NCBI GenBank assembly: GCA_020543525.1
Contig: JAHYIO010000031.1
Span: forward strand, 1,054,001-1,118,000
Reading direction: 5' to 3'
DNA: 64,000 bases
From: Coriolopsis trogii
Lineage: Eukaryota > Basidiomycota > Agaricomycetes > Polyporales > Polyporaceae
This document shows, piece by piece, positions 11,625 through 23,236 of the stretch (position 1 is its first letter; the number at the start of each line of letters is the position of its first letter). The position numbers and the translations under genes are program-made. Under the pieces are notes generated by a model. The model ran no database searches, was not told the DNA's origin, and saw only the letters and a program-made list of their open reading frames with translations.

Positions 11625-12458
11625 TGGGGCACCCCACGCTATTGACGCGCCGTACAATCGCGGGCAAATCTAGCCTACTCATTCTGGTTTTATGGTGTTA
11701 CCAGTAGTGCGATCATGCGCCGCCTTCTTCGAGCCTACGTCGCTTGCCTCAGTCGCAGTGGCAGCCCATACGCACACACCGCCGCTATCCGGGCCTAACT
11801 CTGATAGCAAGCGTTCGATGTTCAGTCGACGACGTGTCATCATTCATATCTTGTCATCCTCTTTGTAAGGATGCGGAAACTCCCTGTCGGATCGCGGTCC
11901 GACAGTGGAAGCACTAAGATTATTATGGCTGAATATGAGGGCTTGCCAGGTGGTGTACGAGTTGAGTGAGTTCAGAGCGTGAGGGCGAAGCTTCAGAAAT
12001 AGGAGAAGTTATTGAGTCCTTATGGGTGGAAACGATGTAGGTACAATGGTATAGACGGAGTGAGACAGGGATAATACATATTCGTGCTGGGTACGTCCTG
12101 CTATCGGACGCGAGCACCATGGGCGGCCCACTCACGCAGCTTAGCATTTGTCTAATATCGATGTCCGACGTTTGCTGTTCAACGTCGCGTGCATGCGATC
12201 GACCAATGAGCGGCGGTGGCAACAGTAGTAATCTGTGGCACAGGTTTACTAGTCGAATCCTGACTATCCTCGATATGCGTATGGGCTACAGGCAAACCAC
12301 TCGAACGCAAACGACGATTCGCATGCATATAGATCAGATTCTCAAGAATCAGCGCCGTAAGCATTCAATATCCATGACTAAACAAAATGAGGAGCGCGAA
12401 TTTCATCCAACGGAAGTACATGACAACATGACTGGACTCGAATCCAATCCTCCACAAT
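11625..12458. other. Intergenic between convergent genes
   Basis: These 834 bases separate the 3' ends of the F-box gene and the minus-strand unknown gene. No open frame with coding character was found. Confidence 0.5.
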
Positions 12459-13485
12459 CTACCAACTGTTATCGTCCTTGTGTATCGTGTGAGCTCCTTC
12501 AAAGAATCCCTTCTCATTGAAGGCTCCACGCGGACATGCGTTCACCGGGATGACCTTGCGCGTGACATCTTGCTTGTTGAGCTCCTTCTGCTCTTTCATG
12601 GGGATCTTGGTGAGGTAATGGGCGTTGAGTGAGTAGTCACAATTGGTGTACGTAAACCTCTGCTCCTCGACAATGATGAGGACCTCGTAGTAGACGCTAT
12701 CAGTGCTGTACGAGTGGCCAACATTCGGCTAGAGGAGCATATGAATCAAAACGCAAGAGCAGTGACATACTGATTTAGACTCACGGTGTTCCCGAGACGA
12801 GTAGAGGGTGCCGTCAGGTGAACAGCGAGTGGCTTCCTGCTTTCGTAATGGATAGTCTCCCTCTGGCCCGCCGAGTTCCTCGGGCCGAATGTGAGGGTGA
12901 ACCCACCGCTCAACAAAAACTGCAAATATCAGAAGCGTTGATTAGTGCTTGGTAGGTATATCAAACTAAGCAACGTACGATATCTGAGGTGTTCGTTGGG
13001 TATCTCATCCCAGCTTGGCCGCTATATCCAGGCCCTGGCGTCAATCTTGCATGGGAGATTCCCCCAAGAGGATGACCAACGTAGGTCAGGGCCAATCCCC
13101 GCTTGGAGAAATTATACTGTGTGTCCCAGTCCTCGCGACGCCACTCAACGTTCCCCGACCTTGGCTGCGTATCGTCAATAATCAGGCGCAAGCTCGGCGA
13201 GGATATATGACTCGGGGACCCAGGGATGAACTCACCGTCGGCACCACACCTTCGATGCGTACAGGACGTCCTTTGACGAAATCGTCGTTCACCGTGACGT
13301 CCAACTTCGCCCACGTCGACGGCTGATGGGGGTGTCAGCACGTGTTGTATCGGAGGGATCCGTCGTACCTTGTAGGTGAGCTTGTCGAAGGGTCTCACAG
13401 CGTCGAGATCTGATTCAGAGGCGGCTCCGCGAACACCAGTGCGGCTCGCAGGGCGGCTTCCAATGCGGCTAGCGGGGCGGCTCAT
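12459..13485 (-). CDS. Conserved-looking protein of unknown function
   Basis: I do not recognise the family. The start is the Met of MSRPASRIGSRPASRTGVRG, a basic Ser/Arg leader with a repeated RPASR unit. Five exons join cleanly. The body reads STWAKLDVTVNDDFVKGRPV, then WDTQYNFSKRGLALTYVGHP, then GGFTLTFGPRNSAGQRETIH, then VYYEVLIIVEEQRFTYTNCD, then DVTRKVIPVNACPRGAFNEK. It is about 265 residues with alternating beta-like segments and no membrane helix or signal peptide, so a cytosolic beta-rich fold is a reasonable guess. The coherent reading across four introns supports a real gene. Confidence 0.65.
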
Positions 13486-13873
13486 ATCGAGAATGCAAGT
13501 GAGAGGCTTGTATGTAGGACAGAAGTTGTGGAGCACCTGAAGCACTTGAAGTTTGCGGCATTCACTTGGGGGTCTTTATACAGCGGCGCCTGACAGACCT
13601 ACTGGCGATCGGGGATCGTCGGAAATGTTATGTCGAGTCAACATGCCTCAAATGGTGAAGAGAAACTCTCTCACACTGTTCCCAACTCAGCAAGACCCTA
13701 ATATCCACGTGTTGTTGGCCGCATCGGTAGCAGTAGAGTTTTCATACAGCTATCTGTACGTGGCCCTTCAGTTGCCCACAAGGGCGGTTGACGAGTATAA
13801 GAAGCACACATCTTGATACTCATGATTGCAAGGGGATTCTGGAGAAGAAAGGCTGTGACTGTGACATGGGAAA
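13486..13873. other. Intergenic
   Basis: This holds the upstream region of the unknown minus-strand gene and the 3' flank of the kinase-like gene. Nothing specific was seen. Confidence 0.5.
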
Positions 13874-15513
13874 CTAGATACGCAATTTCTGCCGCACGAA
13901 AGAAAGAAGCTTCCACCCCAACGGTATCTCGGCGATCCGAACCAGAAGCCGGAGATACCATGACTTGGGCAGTACACGGTACTGCCGCCATATGCCACGG
14001 TCCCTAGCACTCAGGAGGGACCAGTATAGATCTGGATCCTGCATCGGCTCATAACTGGATTCCAGCATCACAGGCATAGCAAGCAAGTCTTCAGATAGCG
14101 TGGACAGATTGGCATCAAAGAACGACAGTGCCTCTGCAGCTGTGAAGCGTTCTTTGAGAACGTAGGTAGTCATGCGGGCAAAAAGAGGGGCTAGAGCTGG
14201 AACGGACGGGATGGCATTCTTGCCTATTATCAGTGGTCGTTGCTTGGTAATTGCCAAGTTACCCGCTCACCGTGAAATAATGCACAAACATCATACCAAG
14301 ACAACCGACGTCATATACGAATGGGTTGTAGTAAGGTTGAGCAAGCGAGACGTCAAGCGGAGGGCGGTACATGAGTTCGCCCTGCCAGGACTCATAGGAA
14401 GGTCTGCGACAATCCTTGAGAGGTATGTGGCGCGGGAGTTGAAGTGAAAGGTCGAAATCGAAGAGGGAAAAGCAAACGGAGGTGGTCGTCCGGAGCCGGT
14501 CCCTGGCTTGCGATGGTAAAGCGGCGTACTCTGGACAATAGAGGTTCACAAGGATATTCCTCTCCGAAATATCCTACAGCTAGTTTAGCGAGCGTCAGCA
14601 CAGGGGTTGAATGTAATACAAAAGCTCACGCGGTGGGCTATTCTATGTTCATGAAGGAATGAGAGTGCCTGCAATAACAAGTTGTTGGCACGCCGCATTG
14701 AAATTGAAATGTGCCGAACCTTCAAGAGACATTCCACAAATACAACAACTTCACGCACGGTACTGAAATCTTCCGGATAGATACCGCTTCCCCAACTGGG
14801 CAAGTTGGTGAGCGCAGGTCAAGAGTGTCCCACTACCTGACTTACTGTGGCGTAACGAGGAACGCAAATTTGTGCGGAGAGTCGAGAGTCATGATGGGTG
14901 GTAAAACGCACGGGAAGTTCTTCGGGTCGTAGAGCTCAGGGATACCTCGTAGGAATTCATTGATACGATATTCGGGATCATTCTTGAGAGTGATTTTGAT
15001 GATGACATCGCGGCCCAGCAGGTCTCGCGCCAGGGCGAATTTGTGCTATAAGAAGATTCGAGACTGAGTATTTGCGTTCTGTAACAATGGTAGCTTCTAT
15101 TGAGCTACTTACATATACGGCTCTGCCATTGTAATCCGGCGGTGTAGAGATCTTGAGGCGGGTGGCAAACGGAAGTGGCGCCGAGACAGAAGTGGGAGGT
15201 GACCGCCAAGTCTCCCGGGGGTGGTCAGGAACAACCGGACGAAGGTCGTAGAGCGTGAAGCCATGCGAGCGGAACCAGTTGGCGTAGTCCTTCCAAAAAC
15301 CAGGCATCTCCTCCGGGTCGAAACGAGTATAGCTCTCCAGCTCAGCTTTATAAGGAATCTGCCAGTGCCACGTTGATTTGAGTACGATGCGCTGACGGGG
15401 GTTTCGACGGTCTGACTCACGTCTGGTAGTTCTTCGATGCTATATTTCCCTCCATCTTCCGATTCTATAGGTGCGTATCGATTAGAGAGTGAAGTCGACG
15501 GCGTATACGACAT
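13874..15513 (-). CDS. Kinase-like protein, Agaricomycete type, intact copy
   Basis: The protein starts MSYTPSTSLSNRYAPIES and reads through about six introns. It has a leader with FWKDYANWFRSHGFTLYDLR, then a kinase-like core. RDVIIKITLKNDPEYRINEF holds the candidate ATP-binding Lys. FPCVLPPIMTLDSPHKFAFL resembles the hinge-proximal part, and ALSFLHEHRIAHR/DISERNILVNLY is the catalytic loop with HRD and Asn. SLFDFDLSLQL stands in place of the DFG segment, with DFD. An intron falls exactly between HR and D of HRD. The C-terminal lobe is short (YNPFVYDVGCLGMMFVHYF), and a tail follows. Such short kinase-like proteins form large lineage-specific families in Agaricomycetes, and their activity is uncertain. 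A broken relative lies 2.3 kb upstream at 17831-19275. Confidence 0.65.
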
Positions 15514-17830
15514 GTTACTGTTGTGTTCAAGTCGCGTTTGATGGAATTCAATCTCAACTTCAAGACGAACTCGAACCATCGCACGTGTCTCACTGACCAC
15601 GTGACTTTTACAGCGCCTCTGCCTTAGGATTGGACTAGGATGAGGTAAAGGCAACATCCCCTTTCGGTTGAGAATATCTCGCATACTGATTAGAGTGCAG
15701 TTCAAAGGATTACGGGGAAACGGGAAGCGTACGTTACGATGCCGGGGCGAGAGGGACGAAGCATAGGGAGTCGGACACCGGAGCCTCCGACACGCCGCCA
15801 AGGACGCCTCAATCGTTGGTAACTTCCTACAATATGATCTTTACTGTACTATTTCGACCTGATATTCACCGAGTAACGTGTGCCCTCAAAAACTCAGATC
15901 TTCTGGTCTCGTGGACCCTTGTCACCTCGGGACAAAAGATGGCGGGTAGCTTTGTGCGCCACTCAACACTCATGTTCATATTCCCGTCATCCATATACGG
16001 TCAACCCGACCCATTGTATGGGAAAGTCATACAGTTTCACGCTATATGGAACAGGTATTCGGTGGGACTGGACGAGAATAACCGGCAACGGCGGGGGTAC
16101 ACAAGGCAAGCCGACTCATAGCGAAGCGGCAGAGAAAGACTACAGAGACACATGTGCTCCAGAGCAAACCGAGCTCCGATGTATCGGAGATTCCGGTATG
16201 CCCGGTTCACCTATCAGGTGTAATGTATACCTTCATGGCATGCATCTGGTGATCTGCAGCATATGTACGGAGTATTATGGCATACTTGTGATGAACCTGA
16301 AAACACTGCCCAAATCATCGGAATACTGTGGAGCGCATGACATTGAGCAGTCACACCCAGCACAGATTCTCCTCAGAGGGCGAATCCGCTCATCTAGGCT
16401 CCGTGCTCACGGCAACCAGTTAGGATGTATTGACTCACTGTGCGAGATCTGCGTTCTGGTGGACTCGAGACCGCATCAGCGCCCAAAACACGAGTGTGGA
16501 ACATGTCCGTGGTTGCAACGTGGTGAAGGTGCTAACGGCATCCATGTCTTGTATCAGGTTCTGGCTATCCTGCACGTACACTCGACGGTACACAGCTGTC
16601 ACCATTTGTGGATCACTTGGGAAACCTTCACGGGTGTACACCGATCATATAAGTACAAGGGCCGGACTGAGGGCCCTGAGTGAAAGCCGTCCTATCGTGG
16701 TTCTGATCAGACGTTCGCGATGAGAACACAGTGCGTCCGGTATAGGCTAAAGCTGCATATGTGATTAGACTAACCGGGACCGTGCCAGTGTAGGCGGTGT
16801 GTCGTTCTATCATATTCTTATGAGAATTCTCCTCAGAAACGGGACAGGAAGAAGCGGACTGAGCGGCGAAGATGCTTCGCGAATTCCTTGTTCCGCGCCC
16901 TGGCATCGAGTCATGCAATTCTAGGCGATTGAGTGGAGGGGAACATCGGATTAGAAAAGGAGCTTTTAGAAGCCTGTATCGCTCCGGATAGCGACGGCAA
17001 CGTTCAGGCGGCGTGCTCACTTGAGAGAAGGCTCAAAATGGTCAACGTTGTTCTGAACAGATAACAATTGATGAACTTGCCAGGCATCCATTCTATGTCG
17101 CCATTGGACGCCACCCAAGGACCCTCAATGGGTGATCCCACCCCGCCTGGGAGCACAATTGTTCTTCTACTGCAGCTGCACCTAGCTATTGTATGAGTCG
17201 TGAAGCTACGTGGGTCGATCTCTGACTCGCCGATAGTGTCTTGCGGGAGCCTCCTTGCGGAGAGCGTGCACTAAGGGCACCCTGTGCGGTAGTGCCTGAC
17301 TCACAGACCTGTGAGTACCATTGCCGTGACGAGCAGTAGTGGCACCGTAGAGACTGCTGAGAAAAATCAGTGAGCGGTCGATTGGCTGTATGCACGAGCT
17401 GTTGACCATATTTACGATGTGTTTGATCATACGTGGCTCTCGCTTCTGCGAGACTTGACGCATGCGAAGATAGGTTCACGAAGCAGGGCGCTGGGCAAGC
17501 TCAAGCCTGCCCCGGAATTCCACCTGAACGCTCTTGGACCTGGACGCCCCGGCCCGGGGCGTTCCGCGAAGCTCAGACACGTGACCGAAGCCTGCCACAA
17601 CCGTTCCGACTCCGAAAGACGGTGAGAGCAAGTACAGTTCCCTGTACTACTCAGTACTGTTATCTCCTGAAGAGAGCAACGCTCAAGTCCAACTGCAACT
17701 GAGATACCTATGTAGAATCTGAGGTGTGTAAATGCTGAAACAGTATTCAATATTCGCAGTGTCACAATCGTTCAGATGCGCAAGATACCAACAAGATACG
17801 GCGCAAGTACACGATGGTGCAATAAGACCA
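15514..17830. other. Unresolved 2.3 kb between the two kinase-like genes
   Basis: I could not assign a gene. A 267-codon open frame (15880-16683, plus) has no recognisable domain. On the minus strand some stretches look protein-like, such as GGVGSPIEGPWVASNGDIEW near 17100 and RVYVQDSQNLIQDMDAVSTF near 16500, but I could not join them in frame. It may be a decayed gene or an element relic. A GC-rich patch lies near 17520-17580. Confidence 0.35.
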
Positions 17831-19275
17831 TCAGTGTCCCATCATCCAATACAAGGTGCGTGCACGGATAGACAAGGGAGATGCCCTGAAGATACCCCCT
17901 TTCATATTCAAATGGGGAGAAAGCTTCGACCAATAAGCATTCGCGTCGTACATCGCAGCGTCCTGACTGCGTATGGTTAGCTGCGCATTGAGTAAGTTGC
18001 TGGGTAGATCTTGAACTTCTGCCTTCAAGTATGTCCACGCCTCTTCAGCGGTGAACCGAGACGACGTGGCATTAGTGGTCATTGCGTCAAATAGTACCGC
18101 TAGAGCGGGAAAGCACGGAACTACGTCCTGTTATTACACTCGATGAGGCCATATGAATAAGCACGCAGCGCGGGGGAGTACACACCACGAAGTAGACACG
18201 AAAGAGGTTGCCCAGCATTGCGACGTCCCAGGCAAACGGATTGTACTCCGGTTCGCCTAAAGTAACGTCATGCGGATAATAGAAGGGCGCCCCGGTGTAT
18301 GCCTCGAAGGCCGGACGACGGAATCGCGTGAGGGAAACATCCTTGGGGAAAAATCATGGACTGGTCGTAGTCCATAAGAGCATAGCGGACATTGACACCC
18401 TTGCGATGTTCATACAAGTTTCCTCGCAAAGCGTCTACGTCTTGATCGAGCCGATAACAGTTCACAACTACATTGAACTCGCAGATATCCTTGAACATTA
18501 CCACGGTCAGGATGACAAGGCTGTCAATGGTTCTGTTGCGACTCACGCGATGGGCTACACGATTGCCGTGCAGGAACGTCAGCCCCTGTCGAAGAGAATG
18601 AGGTACATGAGCCACACAGCTCCGTTGCGCACCCATGACAGACCTACGTGAAGGAGGCAATCCATGAACATCAGAGCCTGTCTCGTCGTTTGTATGTCTT
18701 CGATACGGGGCGGATATCCCCACTGAAGCAGTCAGATCGAACTATGTGCAACTACACATCTCACGCTTACATTGGCGTGGAGACGACCGAGTACCTGTGC
18801 GGAGTGTCGAGGATCGACAACGGGGGCAGGACACATGGGAATGCGTTGTCATCATAGAATAATCTAATACCTCGTAGATAGCATATTGCGTACTATCTCA
18901 GTCAACCAGTCTGAGTATGATGTCTCTCCCCGAGTCATCCTGTGCGGCTGCAAATACCGTCTGGGGAGGTGATGGTCAGCGGAGCTTGAAATCACTAGAG
19001 AAATGTGAATACGGACGGAGAGTAGTAGTTGCTTTGTCACTGCGGGCCCTTCTCGCACACAATACGCATGTGGAAGCGGAGCTTCAGTGGTACGTATGGG
19101 CGTCCACCAGATGCCAGGGAAGAAGTCCAAGCGGCCTTCGCCCATGCGTAGGTCGTATAGTTTGACCCCGTTTTGCGCAAGCGACGGGCCAAGCTCGTCC
19201 CAAAATTGCTTCCTTTGTTTCAGGTTTGGTACTGCTCGCCCGTGAATATCGTGCACAGAGTTACAGCCTGGAGGG
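17831..19275 (-). pseudogene. Decayed copy of the kinase-like gene
   Basis: This parallels the gene at 13874-15513 block by block: QFWDELGPSLAQNGVKLYDL, FAAAQDDSGRDIILRLVD, NAFPCVLPPLSILDTPHRYS, QGLTFLHGNRVAHR/DICEFNVVVNCY, RYALMDYDQSMIF, then TRFRRPAFEAYTGAPFYYP and YNPFAWDVAMLGNLFRVYFV. Three breaks are visible. A TGA follows RLVD. The frame changes between YEVL and the FPCVLPP block. A one-base shift lies at the GGGG/AAAAA run (about 18345-18353) between DYDQSMIFP and the RRPAFEAY block. The residue matching the ATP-binding Lys is Arg. The HR/D intron is shared with the intact copy. The 5' exon was not found, so the right-hand limit is approximate. Base-call errors could explain one shift, but hardly all three. 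Confidence 0.65.
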
Positions 19276-19821
19276 AGCTATTGAAGCTGTCGGACAGCTC
19301 CAACTCGGAGTGGTAGAAGAGCATGCACACTCACTGTAGGAGGGGCAAGTACTTACTCGGGGTCATGCGAGACCCTCAGAGGTCTGGCATGACACCACGC
19401 CGATTGTCATATCTCAGTTCTGGCCTAAATTACTCAAAACTACTGGGCAGAGAGCAAATGGAGGATGGGTGTTGTCAAAGGCTCGATGTCAGTTTGAGGT
19501 TCCGAGTCACCTTCAGTGCCACACGCGGGCAGTGGTGACGCCACGAAGGGATCGTCTCCCACGTGATCGTGTCTTCATGAGCGTCTGCCGTCTCAAGTCC
19601 CGCTTCTGAGGAGGCCAGTATCGTCCTTCTCGGCCGTCAACTTGCATTGTCCTTCTTCACACTCTTTCCTGCCGTCGTCTGCGGCTCACTGTGCAACGTT
19701 TCCAATCTCCGACGACACCGCTCACTTGACTCAGCGCTGGATATAAGAGTTCGCTTCCTGCAGGACCGGTCGCTCGCTCTTCGTTCTCGCACTCCACTCG
19801 TAACATCCTCCAGACGCTGTG
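19276..19821. other. Intergenic, divergent 5' regions
   Basis: This lies between the 5' side of the kinase-like relic and the next plus-strand gene. No confident gene is seen; the missing first exon of the relic may lie at its left edge. Confidence 0.4.
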
Positions 19822-21752
19822 ATGGCTTTCGGACTCTGGTCACAACCCGCGCGGAAGGCCGACAAACCGCTAATGGAGGGAAAGGAGTTCTCGGAGGCAA
19901 GGACGACAGACTACGTCACATCTCCAGGTGCGGAGACATCCGTCCTAGCGGTTGACGATGATAGCAAGAAGCTTGATGCTGCTGCAGAGCGCGCCGTGAC
20001 CGAAACATCCCCCACACAACAGCCTGAGCAAGCTACTGTACCAGCATCCGTCTCCACCGCTACCCCGTCAAATTCAACCTCGACCTCGACGTCTGCACCT
20101 CATGCTCGCCCAGAGAGACGCTTCTCGTGGCGGTCCATCGTTTACCCTAAAGCTGGTCACGAACGGAAATCCGCGTTACCTACCGCGCGCGAGGAAGCGG
20201 CCAAGGAGGAGGCGATACGTCGAGAATACGTTGAACATCGCATCCTCCGCTCCCGCTCTGAGAAACGCGCCCACCAGTCTGCGGTCGTCGTGCGTGAACT
20301 CATTGTCGGCCCCTTCGCCGCTCCATCCGCCGCACCTCCCAAGAGTACCAAGGTCGCGGTGAAGGCGGTTCCTTCCAAACAGGTGCAGAAGGTGAAGGCA
20401 GAACTGCTGCGACCCAAGTCCGCCAAGAAGGTCATCGCCCAGCTCCGCCAGCTGCCGTCCTCCGACGTACCCGTTGTTGTAGGCAAGACAATCAGTGGCG
20501 AGGACGTAACGGTGATTCCAAACGGCCCCATCCATGCGGTCTGCCTGCCCTTCACGGATTCAGAGGCGCAGGAGAAGGCGTTCTGCAAGCTGGACAAGGT
20601 GCCCGCGTCAGCACCTTCACCCTCGAGTTCGCCAAAGGTGAAGGAGCGCAACTTGAACCTGGCATCTGTGCCACAGGACGCGGTAGCGGAGCTTACGAGC
20701 GTGACGACCTCGTCGTTCGAGAAGCTGAAGGCCATGCTGGCGGACTTGGATGTCGTAAGCCTCATCACCGTGCCAGACCTCGGGCTCGGACAACCTGGCG
20801 ATGCTCCGGGTCTCCTAAGTGGCGCCGTCCCTACAGCGAAGGCTATCATTGAGGGTGTTCAGGAAATCACCCCCCAACTCATGGCTCTCGGGTATGCGAC
20901 TGGGAAGTCCATCCTTCCGTCCCATGCTGGTGTCTACCCGCCAACAGATCGCATGTCTGTCATTACGTGTATGTATGCGTCATTTCCCCTCGCAGAAAAA
21001 CAGCTAACATAGCTGCATACAGACTGGTGGGGTCTTGAGGTGGTGATGCCGGAGCCTTCGGTCCAGTATCTGAGCGTGAGTGACGTCGTCGACAGTGTGC
21101 CATCCTTCTCTGACCAGGCTCCCTGCAGAATGTGCCGTCGATCGCCCACACGGTCGTGAACTTCCTGACCGCACTGTCTGTGGCCAATGGAGGTGTACGC
21201 GAGATCATGCCCTTCGTCCGGTACATCTCCCAGTACGTCGACGCCGAGTTCAACGCGATCCGCGATCAAGACCAAGGACAGGGCGTGGTGTGTGCAGCGA
21301 CATGGCTCATGCCCGCCGCTCTCGTCCCGCGCCCATGGGACTTCCCTCAGCCGCCCGTGGACTCTAAGGAACCGGATGGTGCTACCCCGGTGCCGCCTAC
21401 GACTTCCCCGTCCGTCCCCAGCGATCCCGCAACGGCCCCGATCATGCTCACCCCGCCGCTGCCGACTACGAACCATGCACCCTTGTTCGTGGGATCCGCG
21501 GGGACCTCGGCCGCGCAGGTGAATGGGTCGCTCGGCAACCCGGAGGAGGGCGTGCCAGGAGTGACGGTCACTCCCCCGACGCCCCCTGCGTCGGAGACAC
21601 TGGGCAAGTCTGGGGGTGGGCCATTCGCACCTGTTGTGAGCCACGAGGATGCGGCGGATAGGGCGGACGAGAACGGGATCGCTGCTTTTGGCGAGGCCGG
21701 TGCGAACCAGGGCGTGGTGAATGGGGCTCCTGCCATCAGCGTCACGGCATAG
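19822..21752 (+). CDS. Low-complexity protein of unknown function, 607 residues
   Basis: I do not recognise this family. Two introns (20969-21022 and 21076-21128) give 607 residues in frame. The start is MAFGLWSQPARKADKPLMEG. The first 100 residues are rich in Ser, Thr and Ala. A charged stretch follows (EEAAKEEAIRREYVEHRILR). A more ordered part holds PVVVGKTISGEDVTVIPNGP and SSFEKLKAMLADLDVVSLIT, and VVNFLTALSVANGGVREIMP spans a conserved-looking helical segment after the second intron. The last 150 residues are Pro-, Thr- and Gly-rich and probably disordered. No signal peptide or membrane helix is evident. Confidence 0.7.
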
Positions 21753-22178
21753 GTTGTCGGGAGGATGTGAAGTCTATATGGACCATGGACTATGGGTTTG
21801 GAATTCCCGGTGTGGCATGATTGTCGTTCTTCGTATATCTTGTTCTGGATTCCTCTGTCTTCTATTGTTATGTTACTCGCACATTGTAGCCTTCCTTTCC
21901 TTGTCACGACTCGTTACGACACGCGATACCCTTTGTCGATGCACGCAACCGACCTTGTCTAATATAGCATATACGGACAGACCCTTCGTCGACGTGTGTG
22001 ATCTCAGAAATGCGTGCGTGTTCGATTCGATGGTTATCCATGGGATTGGGTTTGCTGCGCCATGCGGTACAGCATAACGGCAGGCTCTGGTGATACAGCT
22101 AATCGTGATTGTAGACTCGTCAACGAAACGTCCAAGTGTTCACTTGCAACCAGCTAGCGTCCGAAGAGGGCTCGTTCT
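21753..22178. other. Intergenic between convergent 3' ends
   Basis: This is a short pyrimidine-rich stretch between two converging genes, presumably 3' UTRs. No gene is seen. Confidence 0.5.
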
Positions 22179-22733
22179 TCACTGCGTGGTGACGACGCCA
22201 TCGGGCTCTGAACGACACGAGGGGTAGTTAGTTATCTGCTGATTCTTCCAGACATATCCCATAGGGAAGGGAAGGGACTCGCGGATCGCGCGACCTGTAC
22301 AAGATGTTCCAGAGGTGCGGGTTGTGAAGTGACATACCGATGTAATCGATGACGCTGTCCTGAAGTGACTGCAACTGCGTAAGGAAGCTATCGGGGATCG
22401 TCGCTGCGAAACCCTACGTCAAGGCGTGAGCGGATCCGTCGCGATGTATGGGATATCTGATGCTGCGTACCTTGAGAACGGTATCGTAGCGCTGCGAAAC
22501 TGAGCCTCCTGCGCGACATGAAACGGAGGTGGCGTTGAGGCTGCGGCCCGGGTATTAGACTGCGGATACGACTACGCACCATTGGAGTCGACCTCCTTCG
22601 CGTACTTGTCAATGTCGGATTGAGGGACGTGTTCCTTGAACACAACGATGTACTCTGTGTGGTTTGAGAAGCGGCAGTCAGTATCTTATGGTTATGACCA
22701 TGACGCAATCGGTCGATACGCACTTCCAGACAT
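22179..22733 (-). CDS. Small protease inhibitor, I9 type (POIA1-like)
   Basis: Five short exons (22724-22733, 22580-22654, 22471-22508, 22338-22413 and 22179-22207) add up to exactly 75 residues plus stop. The joined protein starts MSGKYIVVFKEHVPQSDIDK, continues NGGSVSQRYDTVLKGFAATI, and ends DYIEPDGVVTTQ. KYIVVFK, the central GFAATIP and the EPDGVV end are hallmarks of the inhibitor I9 fold, shared with subtilisin propeptides and with free inhibitors such as Pleurotus proteinase A inhibitor 1. It should block serine proteases of the subtilisin type. There is no signal peptide and no protease domain, so it is a stand-alone intracellular inhibitor, as for yeast Pbi2. TATATA at 22839-22844 lies 106 bases upstream. 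Confidence 0.88.
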
Positions 22734-23236
22734 ATTAGACGGTCGTGCGGCGGTACTGATCGTGCGGATGCAAGAGCGGAGTATGATGGTGGTGGTAGGA
22801 AGAGAGAAGAGGAGGATGGTATCGCAGCAGTCGAGAGGTATATAACGCGATCTGAAAGGATCGAGTTCCGGAAGGAAGGGTATAAAGGGACAGCTTCGCA
22901 GCGGACCGCTTTGGAGAGGCTCAGTCAGGCACCATCCCGGTGGCGCGACAAACGCGATCGCGTCTCCACGTGACGCAACGCGTCATTAAGCATACGCGCC
23001 TCGGGCGGGGTTGCTGACTCGGACTCGAATGAGCGCGGGTCCGCGCCCGCGAACATTGCCAATTGCGTTGGTATGTCCTTGAGCTCGACTGGTGACTTTG
23101 CGCCGCAACTTGAACCACCACCCACGGCAGGACGTGGATGTGTATGAGTGCCTTTGGTCGGTGTATCTCGACGAAGCAGACCCTCATCTCTTCTCTACGG
23201 TGCTGGCAGTTCCGTGAATCAGCAACCCAGCTCAGA
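22734..23236. promoter_or_regulatory. Divergent promoter region, inhibitor and DNA glycosylase genes
   Basis: About 500 bases serve two genes pointing away from each other. TATATA (22839-22844) and TATAAAGG (about 22881) are visible. A 66-codon minus-strand open frame (22925-23125) with protein-like composition lies inside; I could not tie it to a gene. Confidence 0.45.

Noticed and set aside
12421..12440. GGACTCGAATCC as a tRNA T-loop
   Set aside because: It lacks the GTTC core, and no stems or A box lie at the right distance. It is just past the stop of the unknown gene.
15880..16683. 267-codon plus-strand frame as a real gene
   Set aside because: No domain, no splice sites in support, scattered Cys/His/Arg composition, and competing protein-like stretches on the opposite strand.
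20157..20849. 230-codon minus-strand frame
   Set aside because: It is the antisense shadow of the first exon of the 607-residue protein.
22925..23125. 66-codon minus-strand frame with protein-like composition (LKDIPTQLAMFAGADPRSFE)
   Set aside because: No ATG start and no upstream exon could be joined, and it sits in the divergent promoter region. It might be a tail exon, but support is too thin to call.
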